From assembly GCA_003232595.1 (NCBI GenBank), contig QIIJ01000637.1, forward strand, positions 1-7,152: a DNA stretch of 7,152 nucleotides, in the 5' to 3' direction. Made by a program: the position numbers and the translations under genes. This document shows positions 1 through 5,987 of this stretch, in pieces. Position 1 is the stretch's first letter. The number at the start of each line of letters is the position of its first letter. Source of the stretch: Aurantimonadaceae bacterium (GTDB lineage: Bacteria > Pseudomonadota > Alphaproteobacteria > Rhizobiales > Rhizobiaceae). Under the pieces are notes generated by a model, which was given only the letters and a program-made list of their open reading frames with translations, searched no databases and was not told the origin of the DNA.

Positions 1-840
1 AAATACCTGGCATTTGTCGTGACCGGCTCGGTCGCGCTGTATTCAGATGCGCTGGAAAGCGTTGTGAATGTTGCCGCGGCTTTGGTGGCGCTGCTGGCGA
101 TTACAATCAGCGCTCGACCACCAGATCACAACCACCAGTTTGGCCATCAAAAAGCGGAGTTGATCTCTGCTGTATTTGAAGGTGCACTTATTATTGTCGC
201 AGCATTGTTCATTATGAACGCAGCCTATGATGCGCTAATTACTCCCCGTATCATTGATGAACCTGTTTCAGGGTTGATGATCAATGGTGGCGCAACAGTC
301 ATAAACGGAGCATGGGCCGCATTTCTCATCAACAGGGGTAAGGCACTTCGTTCACCTGCCTTGAGCGCTGACGGTCGGCATCTCGTGACGGATGTGTGGA
401 CTTCAATTGGAGTTTTTGTTGGAATTACTATCGCTGTTGCAACCGGGTGGTCTGTTCTTGATCCGATCATTGCCGTTGCGGTTGCTCTTAACATTCTGTG
501 GAGCGGTTATGGAATTGTAATCAATTCTCTTTCCATGTTGATGGATGAAGCAGCACCAAAAGAAATTCAAGACCAGGTTGGCGCAGCAATCCGGGCCCAT
601 GGAGATGGAGCTCTGCAGGCACACGATATTCGTACCAGACATTCAGGTCGAATTGTCTATATTGAGTTTCATCTGGTTGTTCCCGGTAATATGACCGTTG
701 CTGCAGCGCATGAAATCTGCGATCGCATTGAATTGGCTCTCGAGACGGAAATCGAAGATGCTGACGTGGTAATTCATGTGGAACCTGAACACGAGGTGAA
801 GCAAAGGTCAGGTGAAGCAATTAATCTGCAGGATGTTTAG
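1..840 (+). CDS. Cation diffusion facilitator (YiiP-like metal efflux transporter), 5' end missing
   Basis: An inner-membrane divalent-cation/proton antiporter (Zn, Fe or Mn efflux) of the CDF family. The reading frame is open from base 1, so the start lies upstream; the GTG at 19 falls inside transmembrane segment 2 and is not a start. Counting from the first codon, the segment-2 site reads E19-x3-N23 where E. coli YiiP has D45-x3-D49, while the segment-5 site H127-x3-D131 is conserved. The loop site is present as D42, H45, H49 in the HNHQFGHQKAE motif (YiiP D68/H71/H75). The cytoplasmic C-terminal domain has H208-D-I-R-T-R, H224, H237 and H259-x-E261, matching the YiiP dimer-interface metal site with E in place of D285. 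Family membership is certain; the metal is not predictable. The TAG stop lies in the left terminal repeat of the adjacent palindromic element, so the last residues may have been set by an insertion. Confidence 0.93.
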   Translation, partial: KYLAFVVTGSVALYSDALESVVNVAAALVALLAITISARPPDHNHQFGHQKAELISAVFEGALIIVAALFIMNAAYDALITPRIIDEPVSGLMINGGATVINGAWAAFLINRGKALRSPALSADGRHLVTDVWTSIGVFVGITIAVATGWSVLDPIIAVAVALNILWSGYGIVINSLSMLMDEAAPKEIQDQVGAAIRAHGDGALQAHDIRTRHSGRIVYIEFHLVVPGNMTVAAAHEICDRIELALETEIEDADVVIHVEPEHEVKQRSGEAINLQDV

Positions 841-1152
841 AGCAAATTTCGACCATACGGGATCACTTGATGGAGCTAAATCAGTCCATTTAGCGAGGCG
901 AGCTGCGCACTGCGATACCGGTATCGGAGAAGCTGCTCAACCCCCGGGACAAGCCCGAGGGCAGGCGAGCTGATGGGCTGATTTGACCCACCGGAGGCTG
1001 GTTTTCCGCGACTTCTGGACACAGCCTGCCCTCGGGCTTGAACCGGGGGTTATGCTTTCCTTGTGGTCGCATAGACCAAGGCGGAAAGCATGCCTCGCCA
1101 GCAGACGCGGAAAACCAGTCAAGTGATTCCGTATGGTCGAAACTTGCTCTAA
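837..1152. repeat. MITE-like mosaic palindromic element 1 (34-bp terminal inverted repeats)
   Basis: A non-coding fold-back unit. Terminal arms 837-870 and 1119-1152 are inverted copies matching at 32 of 34 bases. Nested inside is a second inverted pair, 939-966 with 1024-1051 (26 of 28 bases), built on a CAAGCCCGAGGGCAGGC core. Further pairings are 998-1010 with 1106-1118 (13 of 13), 1052-1060 with 1083-1091 (9 of 9), 875-880 with 889-894, and a perfect 14-bp palindrome at 913-926 (CGATACCGGTATCG). A TA dinucleotide at 838-839 and at 1150-1151 would fit TA-targeted (IS630/Tc1-type) mobilisation, but since it is part of the symmetry this is only suggestive. No transposase and no credible ORF lies inside. 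GC-rich mosaic palindromes of this style occur between genes in many Alphaproteobacteria (compare rhizobial RIME elements); I cannot name this family. Confidence 0.8.
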
Positions 1153-1174
1153 TATAAACGACGATTGTTATAAT
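1144..1174 (+). promoter_or_regulatory. Possible promoter for the DUF302 gene at the edge of element 1
   Basis: A perfect TATAAT lies at 1169-1174, about 90 bases before the ATG at 1265. TTGCTC at 1144-1149, the tip of element 1's right arm, is a poor -35 candidate with a long 19-base spacer. The -10 match is directly visible; promoter activity is inference. Between it and the gene is an AT-rich tract with TTAATATAT repeated at 1210-1218 and 1228-1236. Confidence 0.3.
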
Positions 1175-1264
1175 CCGTTTCAAAATTGCCTTTGCCACCG
1201 CTTGCCAAATTAATATATTCATGTATCTTAATATATACGATAACCTGATACGGGGAATGTTAAA

Positions 1265-1798
1265 ATGGGTATTATCCGCAATATTCTGGCATTGTTAGGT
1301 CTTGGCGCTGTTGGCATTGCAATCTGGATCGGGCCGGAGCTTTACAAATATAAATCCGCATTCGATACCTTTGATGACAAGGCATTTGCTACCTACAAAA
1401 AAATGGCGGATCAACTGGTGGAAACCGGCAATTCGGCAGCTGCTACCGTGTGGAAAGCCAAGGTGGCGGAAGGGGTCACTTTTGAAGAGGTGGATCAATC
1501 AATCAAGCAGATTGCGATTGAGAGAAATATCAGGGGTGTGGGCGAATTGCCGCTCGGGGACCAGGTGGCCGCAATGACTGGCAAACCCTGGCGCAAACTC
1601 AATATATATCTTTACTGCAATCCGCTGACAGCGGCAAAGATGATTGAACATGATATTGCCTATGCGGCCTATCTGCCGTGCAGGGTTTCGCTGGTCGAGG
1701 ATGAAAAAGGCCAGCTCTGGATATTTACCCTCGATATGGATGCCATGATTTACGGGGGACATTGCCGCCTGCATTGCTCGAAGAGGCACTTGGAGTGA
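1265..1798 (+). CDS. DUF302-family membrane-anchored protein, probably frameshifted near the C-terminus
   Basis: A hypothetical protein with one N-terminal membrane segment (about residues 5-24) and a C-terminal DUF302-like domain. The recognisable part is residues 112-165: a strand-like stretch, C118-N-P, then AAYLPCRVSLVED (133-145) and a final strand ending MIYGG (161-165), as in DUF302 proteins (TT1751-like fold). DUF302 function is unknown. The ATG at 1265 follows a GGGGA weak ribosome-binding site and places the hydrophobic segment right at the N-terminus. The last 12 encoded residues (HCRLHCSKRHLE) do not look like the family. One base back in frame, 1759-1848 encodes a family-like C-terminus, so the gene seems to have lost one G in the run 1754-1758; the intact product would be 194 residues rather than 177. 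It may be a recent pseudogene, a sequencing error, or a still partly functional truncated protein. Confidence 0.75.
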   Translation: MGIIRNILALLGLGAVGIAIWIGPELYKYKSAFDTFDDKAFATYKKMADQLVETGNSAAATVWKAKVAEGVTFEEVDQSIKQIAIERNIRGVGELPLGDQVAAMTGKPWRKLNIYLYCNPLTAAKMIEHDIAYAAYLPCRVSLVEDEKGQLWIFTLDMDAMIYGGHCRLHCSKRHLE

Positions 1799-1848
1799 AG
1801 GAAACGATGCAGGAAATTCTCAGTCGCGCTGCAGCCGGTGACTTCTAA
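1754..1848 (+). other. Out-of-frame C-terminal remainder of the DUF302 gene (single-base frameshift)
   Basis: With six Gs instead of the five at 1754-1758, the upstream frame would run through GGTLPPALLEEAL and end in SRAAAGDF with TAA at 1846-1848. This gives an amphipathic helix of 29 residues that fits the expected DUF302-type C-terminus after the MIYGG strand. The tail ends just before the convergent gene's stop at 1859. The frame relation is seen directly; whether it is mutation, assembly error or programmed slippage cannot be decided here. Confidence 0.75.
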
Positions 1849-1858
1849 AAAGGTATTT

Positions 1859-2800
1859 CTATTCGTTTGAATTTCGGACGGTGCACATCCGGGTGATTGC
1901 CTGCACTCGTTTGTCAGTTGCAATATCTATGCTTCGGTTCTGAATACCATCCCACAGGTTTTGTGCTTTCAATTCGTCGGTGGCACAAACACAAAACTTT
2001 TGACAGAACGCCTTGTCCCTGCTTTGAGCGCAATTGGTTTCGCAAGTGCTGATGAATGACGCGGTGCGGTCCGGTCCGCCGGTCATCAGCACCACGACAA
2101 ACACACTGCCATACAAAAGACGCCCCAGAAATGCCAACACTCTTGCGTAGATATTGGTTGGGTTGAAACCGGAAAGCCAGGTAAAGCCGCCGTGTTGTTG
2201 TGCCAGTCGGGCCATAACCATGCCGATCAGCATGGCGCCGAACCATGGGAATATCGGTTCATAATCAAATGATGAAGGCAGGAATTCACCAAGACCCAGC
2301 CAATACCAAATGGGCGCATTGAACATTTCACTGCGGAGATAATACGAACCGATGATAAAAAATGCTGCGGCGACAGCTATAAAAACCCAGTGAAGCCGCA
2401 AAAACAGCAGGGCAAACACGCTACCCAGGGCTATCGAATGGAGAATACCAAAAAATATGAAACCACCTGGCATTAAATACCACGAGATCACTGAAATTGC
2501 TGCCGCTGCGACCGTCACTTTGGCAAGGCGTATCAAAAACGGTCGGTGGCGAAAGCCACCGGAGTGAGCAAGCACCAGACCAATGCCAACCAGTACGATA
2601 AATGTGGAGGCAATTGAACGGGCAAAGTATTTCCACTCCGGCTGGAAAATAGTGCCAGCCTTAATATAGCCGAAAAATTCAAGGTCCCAGGTGAAATGAT
2701 AAATTGCCATGGCAATGAGTGCAATGCCGCGAATAATATCAAGCCATATGATACGCGGCTTGTGCTGCAATTCCGGGCCTGCCTGCCTGGACTGGTTCAA
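1859..2800 (-). CDS. DUF1624/HGSNAT-like integral membrane acyltransferase family protein
   Basis: A polytopic inner-membrane protein of the DUF1624 group (heparan-alpha-glucosaminide N-acetyltransferase-like), 313 residues. The family's opening motif is clear: W19-L-D-I-I-R-G-I-A-L-I-A-M, then Y34-H-F and W38-D-L. About seven hydrophobic segments follow (near 17-36, 59-79, 92-110, 114-134, 137-155, 183-199, 228-240), with PWFGAMLIGM at 185-194. The tail is cysteine-rich (C253, C257, C266, C270, C272, C306). The start is TTG at 2800, chosen because GAGGG lies six bases upstream and an in-frame TGA occurs three codons before it. Odd: after LGR (225-227), where related proteins usually carry HSLxxYLxHQP, the sequence goes straight to LLYGSVFVV, suggesting about 11 residues lost in frame. 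The bacterial substrate is unknown. The gene is divergent from the aldo/keto reductase and converges on the DUF302 gene. Confidence 0.85.
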   Translation of the reverse strand: MNQSRQAGPELQHKPRIIWLDIIRGIALIAMAIYHFTWDLEFFGYIKAGTIFQPEWKYFARSIASTFIVLVGIGLVLAHSGGFRHRPFLIRLAKVTVAAAAISVISWYLMPGGFIFFGILHSIALGSVFALLFLRLHWVFIAVAAAFFIIGSYYLRSEMFNAPIWYWLGLGEFLPSSFDYEPIFPWFGAMLIGMVMARLAQQHGGFTWLSGFNPTNIYARVLAFLGRLLYGSVFVVVLMTGGPDRTASFISTCETNCAQSRDKAFCQKFCVCATDELKAQNLWDGIQNRSIDIATDKRVQAITRMCTVRNSNE

Positions 2801-2854
2801 TATTTGCCCTCACAGTTGGTTGTTGGGTGGTTATTGTGCTTGTTGTGACCTCTA

Positions 2855-3002
2855 ATACCAAAGGATCTTAATACTGACCCATTTGATGACAGAAAAACGC
2901 CCGCTGGACAGCGTTGCATCTCTCGAACGATGACCCGTATCGCCCTTCAAGATGCGCCTTGTCAGCAGACGGTTTTCTGTCAGTATTAAGTTCCTTTGGT
3001 AT
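2855..3002. repeat. MITE-like fold-back element 2 (24-bp terminal inverted repeats)
   Basis: Arms 2855-2878 and 2979-3002 are inverted copies differing at one base; their outer part is ATACCAAAGGA with TCCTTTGGTAT. The inner flanks also pair: 2888-2909 with 2961-2981 imperfectly, and 2916-2921 with 2950-2955 exactly, so almost the whole 148 bp can form one long bulged hairpin. It is unrelated in sequence to element 1 and has no coding content, although an in-frame extension of the aldo/keto reductase frame runs through it from an ATG at 2914. It sits between two divergent genes. The structure is seen directly; calling it a non-autonomous mobile element is inference. Confidence 0.7.
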
Positions 3003-3005
3003 AAC
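2977..3005 (+). promoter_or_regulatory. Candidate promoter for the aldo/keto reductase, straddling the end of element 2
   Basis: CTGTCA (2977-2982, 4 of 6 to the -35 consensus), a 17-base spacer and TATAAC (3000-3005, 5 of 6 to the -10 consensus). The -35 and most of the spacer lie in the right arm of element 2 and the -10 spans its edge. A start a few bases later would give a leader of roughly 50 bases before the ATG at 3064. Match and spacing are seen; activity is inferred. Confidence 0.45.
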
Positions 3006-3027
3006 AGTCTGGTTAGATGCTGTCGAT

Positions 3028-3063
3028 GCAGATAGAGGAGAAGCAGATAGAGGAGAAGCAGAT
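3028..3063 (+). repeat. Tandem 15-bp repeat duplicating the Shine-Dalgarno site
   Basis: GCAGATAGAGGAGAA occurs twice head to tail (3028-3042 and 3043-3057), followed by a partial third copy GCAGAT that abuts the ATG at 3064. Each full copy contains AGGAG; the downstream one (3051-3055) is eight bases from the start codon, a normal spacing. The leader therefore carries two identical ribosome-binding sites, and slippage between copies could change their number. Confidence 0.8.
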
Positions 3064-3888
3064 ATGAATATTCTGGATGCAAATGAAGCCAAAATCCCGG
3101 CAATCGGGTTTGGCACATGGCCATTAAAAGGCGAAACTTGTGTTAACATGGTGTCTGAAGCCCTGAAATCCGGATACCGGCACATTGATACTGCTGCATT
3201 TTACGATAATGAGGTAGAAGTGGGCGCGGGAATTCGTGCATCCGGCGTCGATCGCGATCACGTCTTTTTGACCACCAAAGTCTGGCCCACCGATATCGCT
3301 GACGGAGATTTGCAGCGGTCTGTTGAAGCCAGTCTGTTCAGACTTGAATGCGAATATGTTGATCTGATTCTGATTCACTGGCCATCTCCAACAATACCGC
3401 TGACCAATTCCATTAGGGCATTGAATGAAGTGAAATCACGAGGACTGACACGCAATATAGGCGTATCCAACTTTACCAGTGCAATGGTTGATGAGGCTGT
3501 TTCTTTGTCCAGACACCAGCTGGTTTGCAACCAGGTCGAAAATCACCCCTACCTTGATCAATCAAAAATGCGCGTCACCTGTGACCGTCACAATATGTCA
3601 CTCATTGCTCATTGTCCGCTCGGGCGGGGTGGTGAATTATTTCAGGAACCTGCAATTTGTGAAGCTGCGCGGCGACTTGCCAAATCTCCAGCTCAGATAA
3701 TACTGCGTTGGCATGTTCAACATGAGGGAGCGGGTGCAATTCCAAAAACGGCAACACCTGTGCGACTGTTAGAAAATCTCAATGTTTTTGATTTTGAACT
3801 GGATGCTGCTGAAATGAAGTCAATTTCTGTGCTTGGTCAAAAAAACCACAGGATTTGCGATTTCGATTTCTCGCCTGAGTGGGATTAA
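3064..3888 (+). CDS. Aldo/keto reductase (DkgB-like)
   Basis: A cytosolic NADPH-dependent aldo/keto reductase with a TIM-barrel fold, 274 residues, reducing carbonyl compounds. The catalytic tetrad is complete: D42 and Y47 in IDTAAFYDNE, K72 in TTKVW, H105 in LILIHWP. Also present are GFGTW (15-19), IGVSNFT and a cofactor-site segment near GAIPKTATPVRLLEN. Length, motifs and the terminal PEWD closely resemble E. coli DkgB (methylglyoxal and 2,5-diketo-D-gluconate reductase), but the natural substrate cannot be read from sequence. The start at 3064 is preferred over the in-frame ATG at 2914 because the family begins here, AGGAG is correctly spaced, and the upstream 50 codons run through a repeat element. 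The gene stands alone, divergent from the HGSNAT-like gene, and ends nine bases before the end of the convergent DUF599 gene. Confidence 0.93.
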   Translation: MNILDANEAKIPAIGFGTWPLKGETCVNMVSEALKSGYRHIDTAAFYDNEVEVGAGIRASGVDRDHVFLTTKVWPTDIADGDLQRSVEASLFRLECEYVDLILIHWPSPTIPLTNSIRALNEVKSRGLTRNIGVSNFTSAMVDEAVSLSRHQLVCNQVENHPYLDQSKMRVTCDRHNMSLIAHCPLGRGGELFQEPAICEAARRLAKSPAQIILRWHVQHEGAGAIPKTATPVRLLENLNVFDFELDAAEMKSISVLGQKNHRICDFDFSPEWD

Positions 3889-3897
3889 CAACAATCC

Positions 3898-4590
3898 TCA
3901 ATAATTTGACTTGGCATCCATCAATTTGCGTGATGCCGAGAAGAACTGCCGCCTGATCAATACCGATCCAACAAGCAAAGAACCAACCGCAAAGGGCAGG
4001 GGGCCGAGAAACCAGCCAAGATAGCCTATTGAAAAAAATATGCCCCGCAATCCCGCATTAAAATGGCTTCCTGCAAGTATATTCAGTTCGGCGGCGCGGG
4101 CGATATCAATGGCTGTCGTTTCATCCTGATCTTCTACCGCAGGGATTGCGCCAATGAGGATTGAGCAATAGTTGAACAGGCGGTAGGCCCAGCCAAATTT
4201 AAAAAATGCGAAGGCATAGATCATTATAAGGCCGATAATTTTCATTTCCCACACGGGACGTGATGTGCCGACATCAACCGGTAAATCCCTGAAAACCTGC
4301 AACACGGCCTCGGTTGAGCCAAGCAGTGCAAAGCTGCCGCCAATTGCAAGAATTGAAGTGGAAGCAAAGAATGCTGTGCCCTGCTGAAGCCCGGCCATAA
4401 TGCTGGTATCGATCATGCGAAGATCGCGCCGCGCCATAGTTTCCATCCAACTGCGCCGGTAGCAGGCAATCTGGAACGATAAACTGTTTTTTGACCAGGG
4501 GCTTTTATCTGCCAGCCAGGAAATGCCAAGCCATATAATCAAAAACCATCCCATTGCCAGGATATCATAGAGGCTCAGGATATTGGTCAT
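3898..4590 (-). CDS. DUF599 family membrane protein
   Basis: An integral inner-membrane protein of unknown function, 230 residues from the ATG at 4590. Hydrophobic segments lie near residues 8-27, 73-91, 116-131 and 183-212. Features I associate with DUF599 are the RRSWMETMARRD stretch (45-56, equivalent to HRxxWM in relatives), LQQGTAFFASTSI (68-80), FKFGWAYRLFNYCSILIGAIP (130-150) and an HFNAGLRG segment (176-183) followed by a long hydrophobic stretch. A TTG at 4629 in the same frame would add 13 residues (PRLTPRFRETST and an initiator); I prefer the ATG because the family normally starts just before the first membrane helix, although neither start has a strong ribosome-binding site. It is convergent with the aldo/keto reductase with only nine bases between stops and no obvious terminator. 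Confidence 0.85.
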   Translation of the reverse strand: MTNILSLYDILAMGWFLIIWLGISWLADKSPWSKNSLSFQIACYRRSWMETMARRDLRMIDTSIMAGLQQGTAFFASTSILAIGGSFALLGSTEAVLQVFRDLPVDVGTSRPVWEMKIIGLIMIYAFAFFKFGWAYRLFNYCSILIGAIPAVEDQDETTAIDIARAAELNILAGSHFNAGLRGIFFSIGYLGWFLGPLPFAVGSLLVGSVLIRRQFFSASRKLMDAKSNY

Positions 4591-4901
4591 TGTTGAGGTT
4601 TCCCGGAATCGCGGCGTCAATCGTGGCAATCCATAGAGTCAGATAGCGTTCCGGGCAATCCTTCAACAGAGAATTGCTGTTCTGATTGGGCGGATAAACT
4701 CTGAATTGAGCTGTAACCTGCAGAAAACAAACAGGTAAACAAGCCTCTGCATTTATGCATGGCAGACTTGCAAATTCTGCCTTGATTTTGCCATAGTTTC
4801 TGTTGCGCTGTCGCAGCCAATCAACTATAGCCACGGCAAATGACCCGGACATATCAACGTTCAAACGATGATTGCGCCGGAATAAAATCTACAGGGAAAT
4901 C
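4591..4901. other. Intergenic stretch without a convincing gene
   Basis: On the minus strand a frame is open from a TTG at 4864 (or ATG at 4852) to 4565, running into the DUF599 gene. It has no recognisable motif, no good ribosome-binding site and no family resemblance, so I do not call it. Only small hairpins are visible, for example GGCAGA at 4761-4766 with TCTGCC at 4776-4781. It presumably holds the promoter and leader of the DUF599 gene and the promoter of the small ORF at 4902. Confidence 0.4.
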
Positions 4902-5039
4902 ATGAACGATAATGCAGATAGATCCTGCTGGGGCATTACGGCCTGGGCAGTTGGAATGTTTTGTGTCGCACTGCTGGTATCAGTAATGTTTGGTGATGCT
5001 GATATTGGCGCAAATGTAGTTGCCGCCACGTTAAAATAG
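4902..5039 (+). CDS. Possible 45-residue single-pass membrane protein
   Basis: A short ORF beginning MNDNADRSCWG and ending in AATLK with TAG at 5037-5039. Residues about 11-30 (GITAWAVGMFCVALLVSVMF) form one hydrophobic segment of membrane-spanning length, preceded by a short polar N-terminus and followed by a short acidic stretch and a lysine end. AGGGAA ends three bases before the ATG, a usable though tight ribosome-binding site. It is not recognised as a known family. It lies 169 bases upstream of deoD in the same direction. It could be a genuine miniprotein or a chance ORF. Confidence 0.5.
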   Translation: MNDNADRSCWGITAWAVGMFCVALLVSVMFGDADIGANVVAATLK

Positions 5040-5208
5040 TTTGTCACACATTCAATTTGAATTGCTACCGTTTGTTCCTGTCGGGTCTGAATGCTGGTTG
5101 TCCAAATGAAGCAGGAATGATTGAGAATAATAAATACGGCTCTGTCATTGTCATTTAACGTCTTGAGTTGTTACCATTCCGGTGCAGCACAATAATAAGG
5201 ACACCAAA

Positions 5209-5916
5209 ATGACACCGCATATTTCAGCAAAAAATGGCGATATCGCCGAATGTATACTTCTTCCAGGTGACCCGCTCAGGGCCAAATGGATTGCTGAAGT
5301 GTTTTTGACCGACCCGGTTTGTTTTAATGAAACCAGAGGAATGCTGGGATTTACCGGCGGGTATAAATCCATGTCTGTTTCAGTGATGGGAACCGGTATG
5401 GGCATGCCTTCACTGTCTATCTACGTGCATGAACTGCTGGAGAAATATGGTGTTCGCTCGCTGATCAGGGTTGGCAGTTGCGGTGCAATTGCTGATGGTC
5501 TCGATTTACAGGACGTAGTGATTGTTAATGGAGCATCAACAGATTCAGCAATTAACCGCCAGAAATTTGGTAATATCTCCTATGCGCCGGTAGCAGATTT
5601 TCAACTGTTGCGCCGGGCAGTAACGCTGGCAGAAGAGCGAAATATCAGCCATCGCGTCGGTCCGATCATGAGCGGCGATCAGTTCTATGTTGATGATATG
5701 AGTTACCTTGCCAAAGTTAAAACTCATGGTGTTCTTGGTGTTGAGATGGAGGCTGCTGCGTTATACACGCTGGCAGCACAGTTTGGCGCGGCGGCGCTGG
5801 GCATTATGACAGTCTCGGACATCATCGGCAGCACCCGGGAATTAAGTGCTGAAGAACGCGAAACATCCATGCGTAGCATGTGCCAGATCGCGCTTGATAC
5901 GCTGATTGCTGATTGA
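5209..5916 (+). CDS. deoD: Purine-nucleoside phosphorylase, DeoD type
   Basis: A cytosolic trimer-of-dimers phosphorylase that splits purine (deoxy)nucleosides with phosphate into free base and (deoxy)ribose-1-phosphate, in purine salvage. The 235-residue product starts MTPHISAKNGD and carries, at the same numbers as in E. coli DeoD, H4, G20, R24, R43, R87 and S90 (phosphate and ribose site), F159, E179-M180-E181 (ribose), and D204 with R217 (base protonation pair). The motifs LLPGDPLRAK, RGMLGFTG and RVGSCGA are intact, so it should be active. The ATG at 5209 is chosen because AAGGA lies seven bases upstream and it aligns with the family start; a GTG at 5182 in frame would add nine residues. 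The gene is followed by a strong terminator shared with the convergent nucleoside-binding protein gene, which supports a salvage role. Confidence 0.96.
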   Translation: MTPHISAKNGDIAECILLPGDPLRAKWIAEVFLTDPVCFNETRGMLGFTGGYKSMSVSVMGTGMGMPSLSIYVHELLEKYGVRSLIRVGSCGAIADGLDLQDVVIVNGASTDSAINRQKFGNISYAPVADFQLLRRAVTLAEERNISHRVGPIMSGDQFYVDDMSYLAKVKTHGVLGVEMEAAALYTLAAQFGAAALGIMTVSDIIGSTRELSAEERETSMRSMCQIALDTLIAD

Positions 5917-5932
5917 ACATGCCTTGTATAAA

Positions 5933-5962
5933 AAAACCGCGCTCCTTTTGAAGCGCGGTTTT
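5933..5962. terminator. Bidirectional Rho-independent terminator between deoD and the BMP gene
   Basis: An 11-bp perfect stem, AAAACCGCGCT (5933-5943) with AGCGCGGTTTT (5952-5962), around an eight-base loop. The A-run before it and the T-run at its end allow termination from both sides. It lies 16 bases after the deoD stop and 25 bases after the end of the convergent BMP gene. Confidence 0.92.
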
Positions 5963-5987
5963 GTCAATTTCCAGATGTACCGGGTTT

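Noticed and set aside
841..1152. Element 1 as a CRISPR array or structured riboswitch
   Set aside because: There are no regularly spaced direct repeats; symmetry is inverted and nested, lies downstream of a stop codon and continues to near a new promoter, which fits a palindromic repeat element better.
890..1222. 110-codon minus-strand ORF across element 1
   Set aside because: It is a translation of a palindromic repeat; the open frame follows from its GC-rich symmetry, and nothing in it resembles a transposase.
2914..3063. N-terminal extension of the aldo/keto reductase from the ATG at 2914
   Set aside because: The added 50 codons run through the fold-back element and the tandem Shine-Dalgarno repeat (DRGEADRGEAD), lack family similarity, and the ATG at 3064 has a well-placed AGGAG.
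4565..4864. 99-codon minus-strand ORF upstream of and overlapping the DUF599 gene
   Set aside because: TTG start, no clear ribosome-binding site, no recognisable domain, and it overlaps the DUF599 start in a different frame; more likely chance.
5050..5062. Palindrome ATTCAATTTGAAT upstream of deoD as an operator
   Set aside because: Short, AT-rich and about 150 bases from the start codon; easily expected by chance and not matched by a promoter.
5182..5208. Upstream GTG start for deoD
   Set aside because: The ATG at 5209 aligns with the DeoD family start and has AAGGA seven bases upstream.
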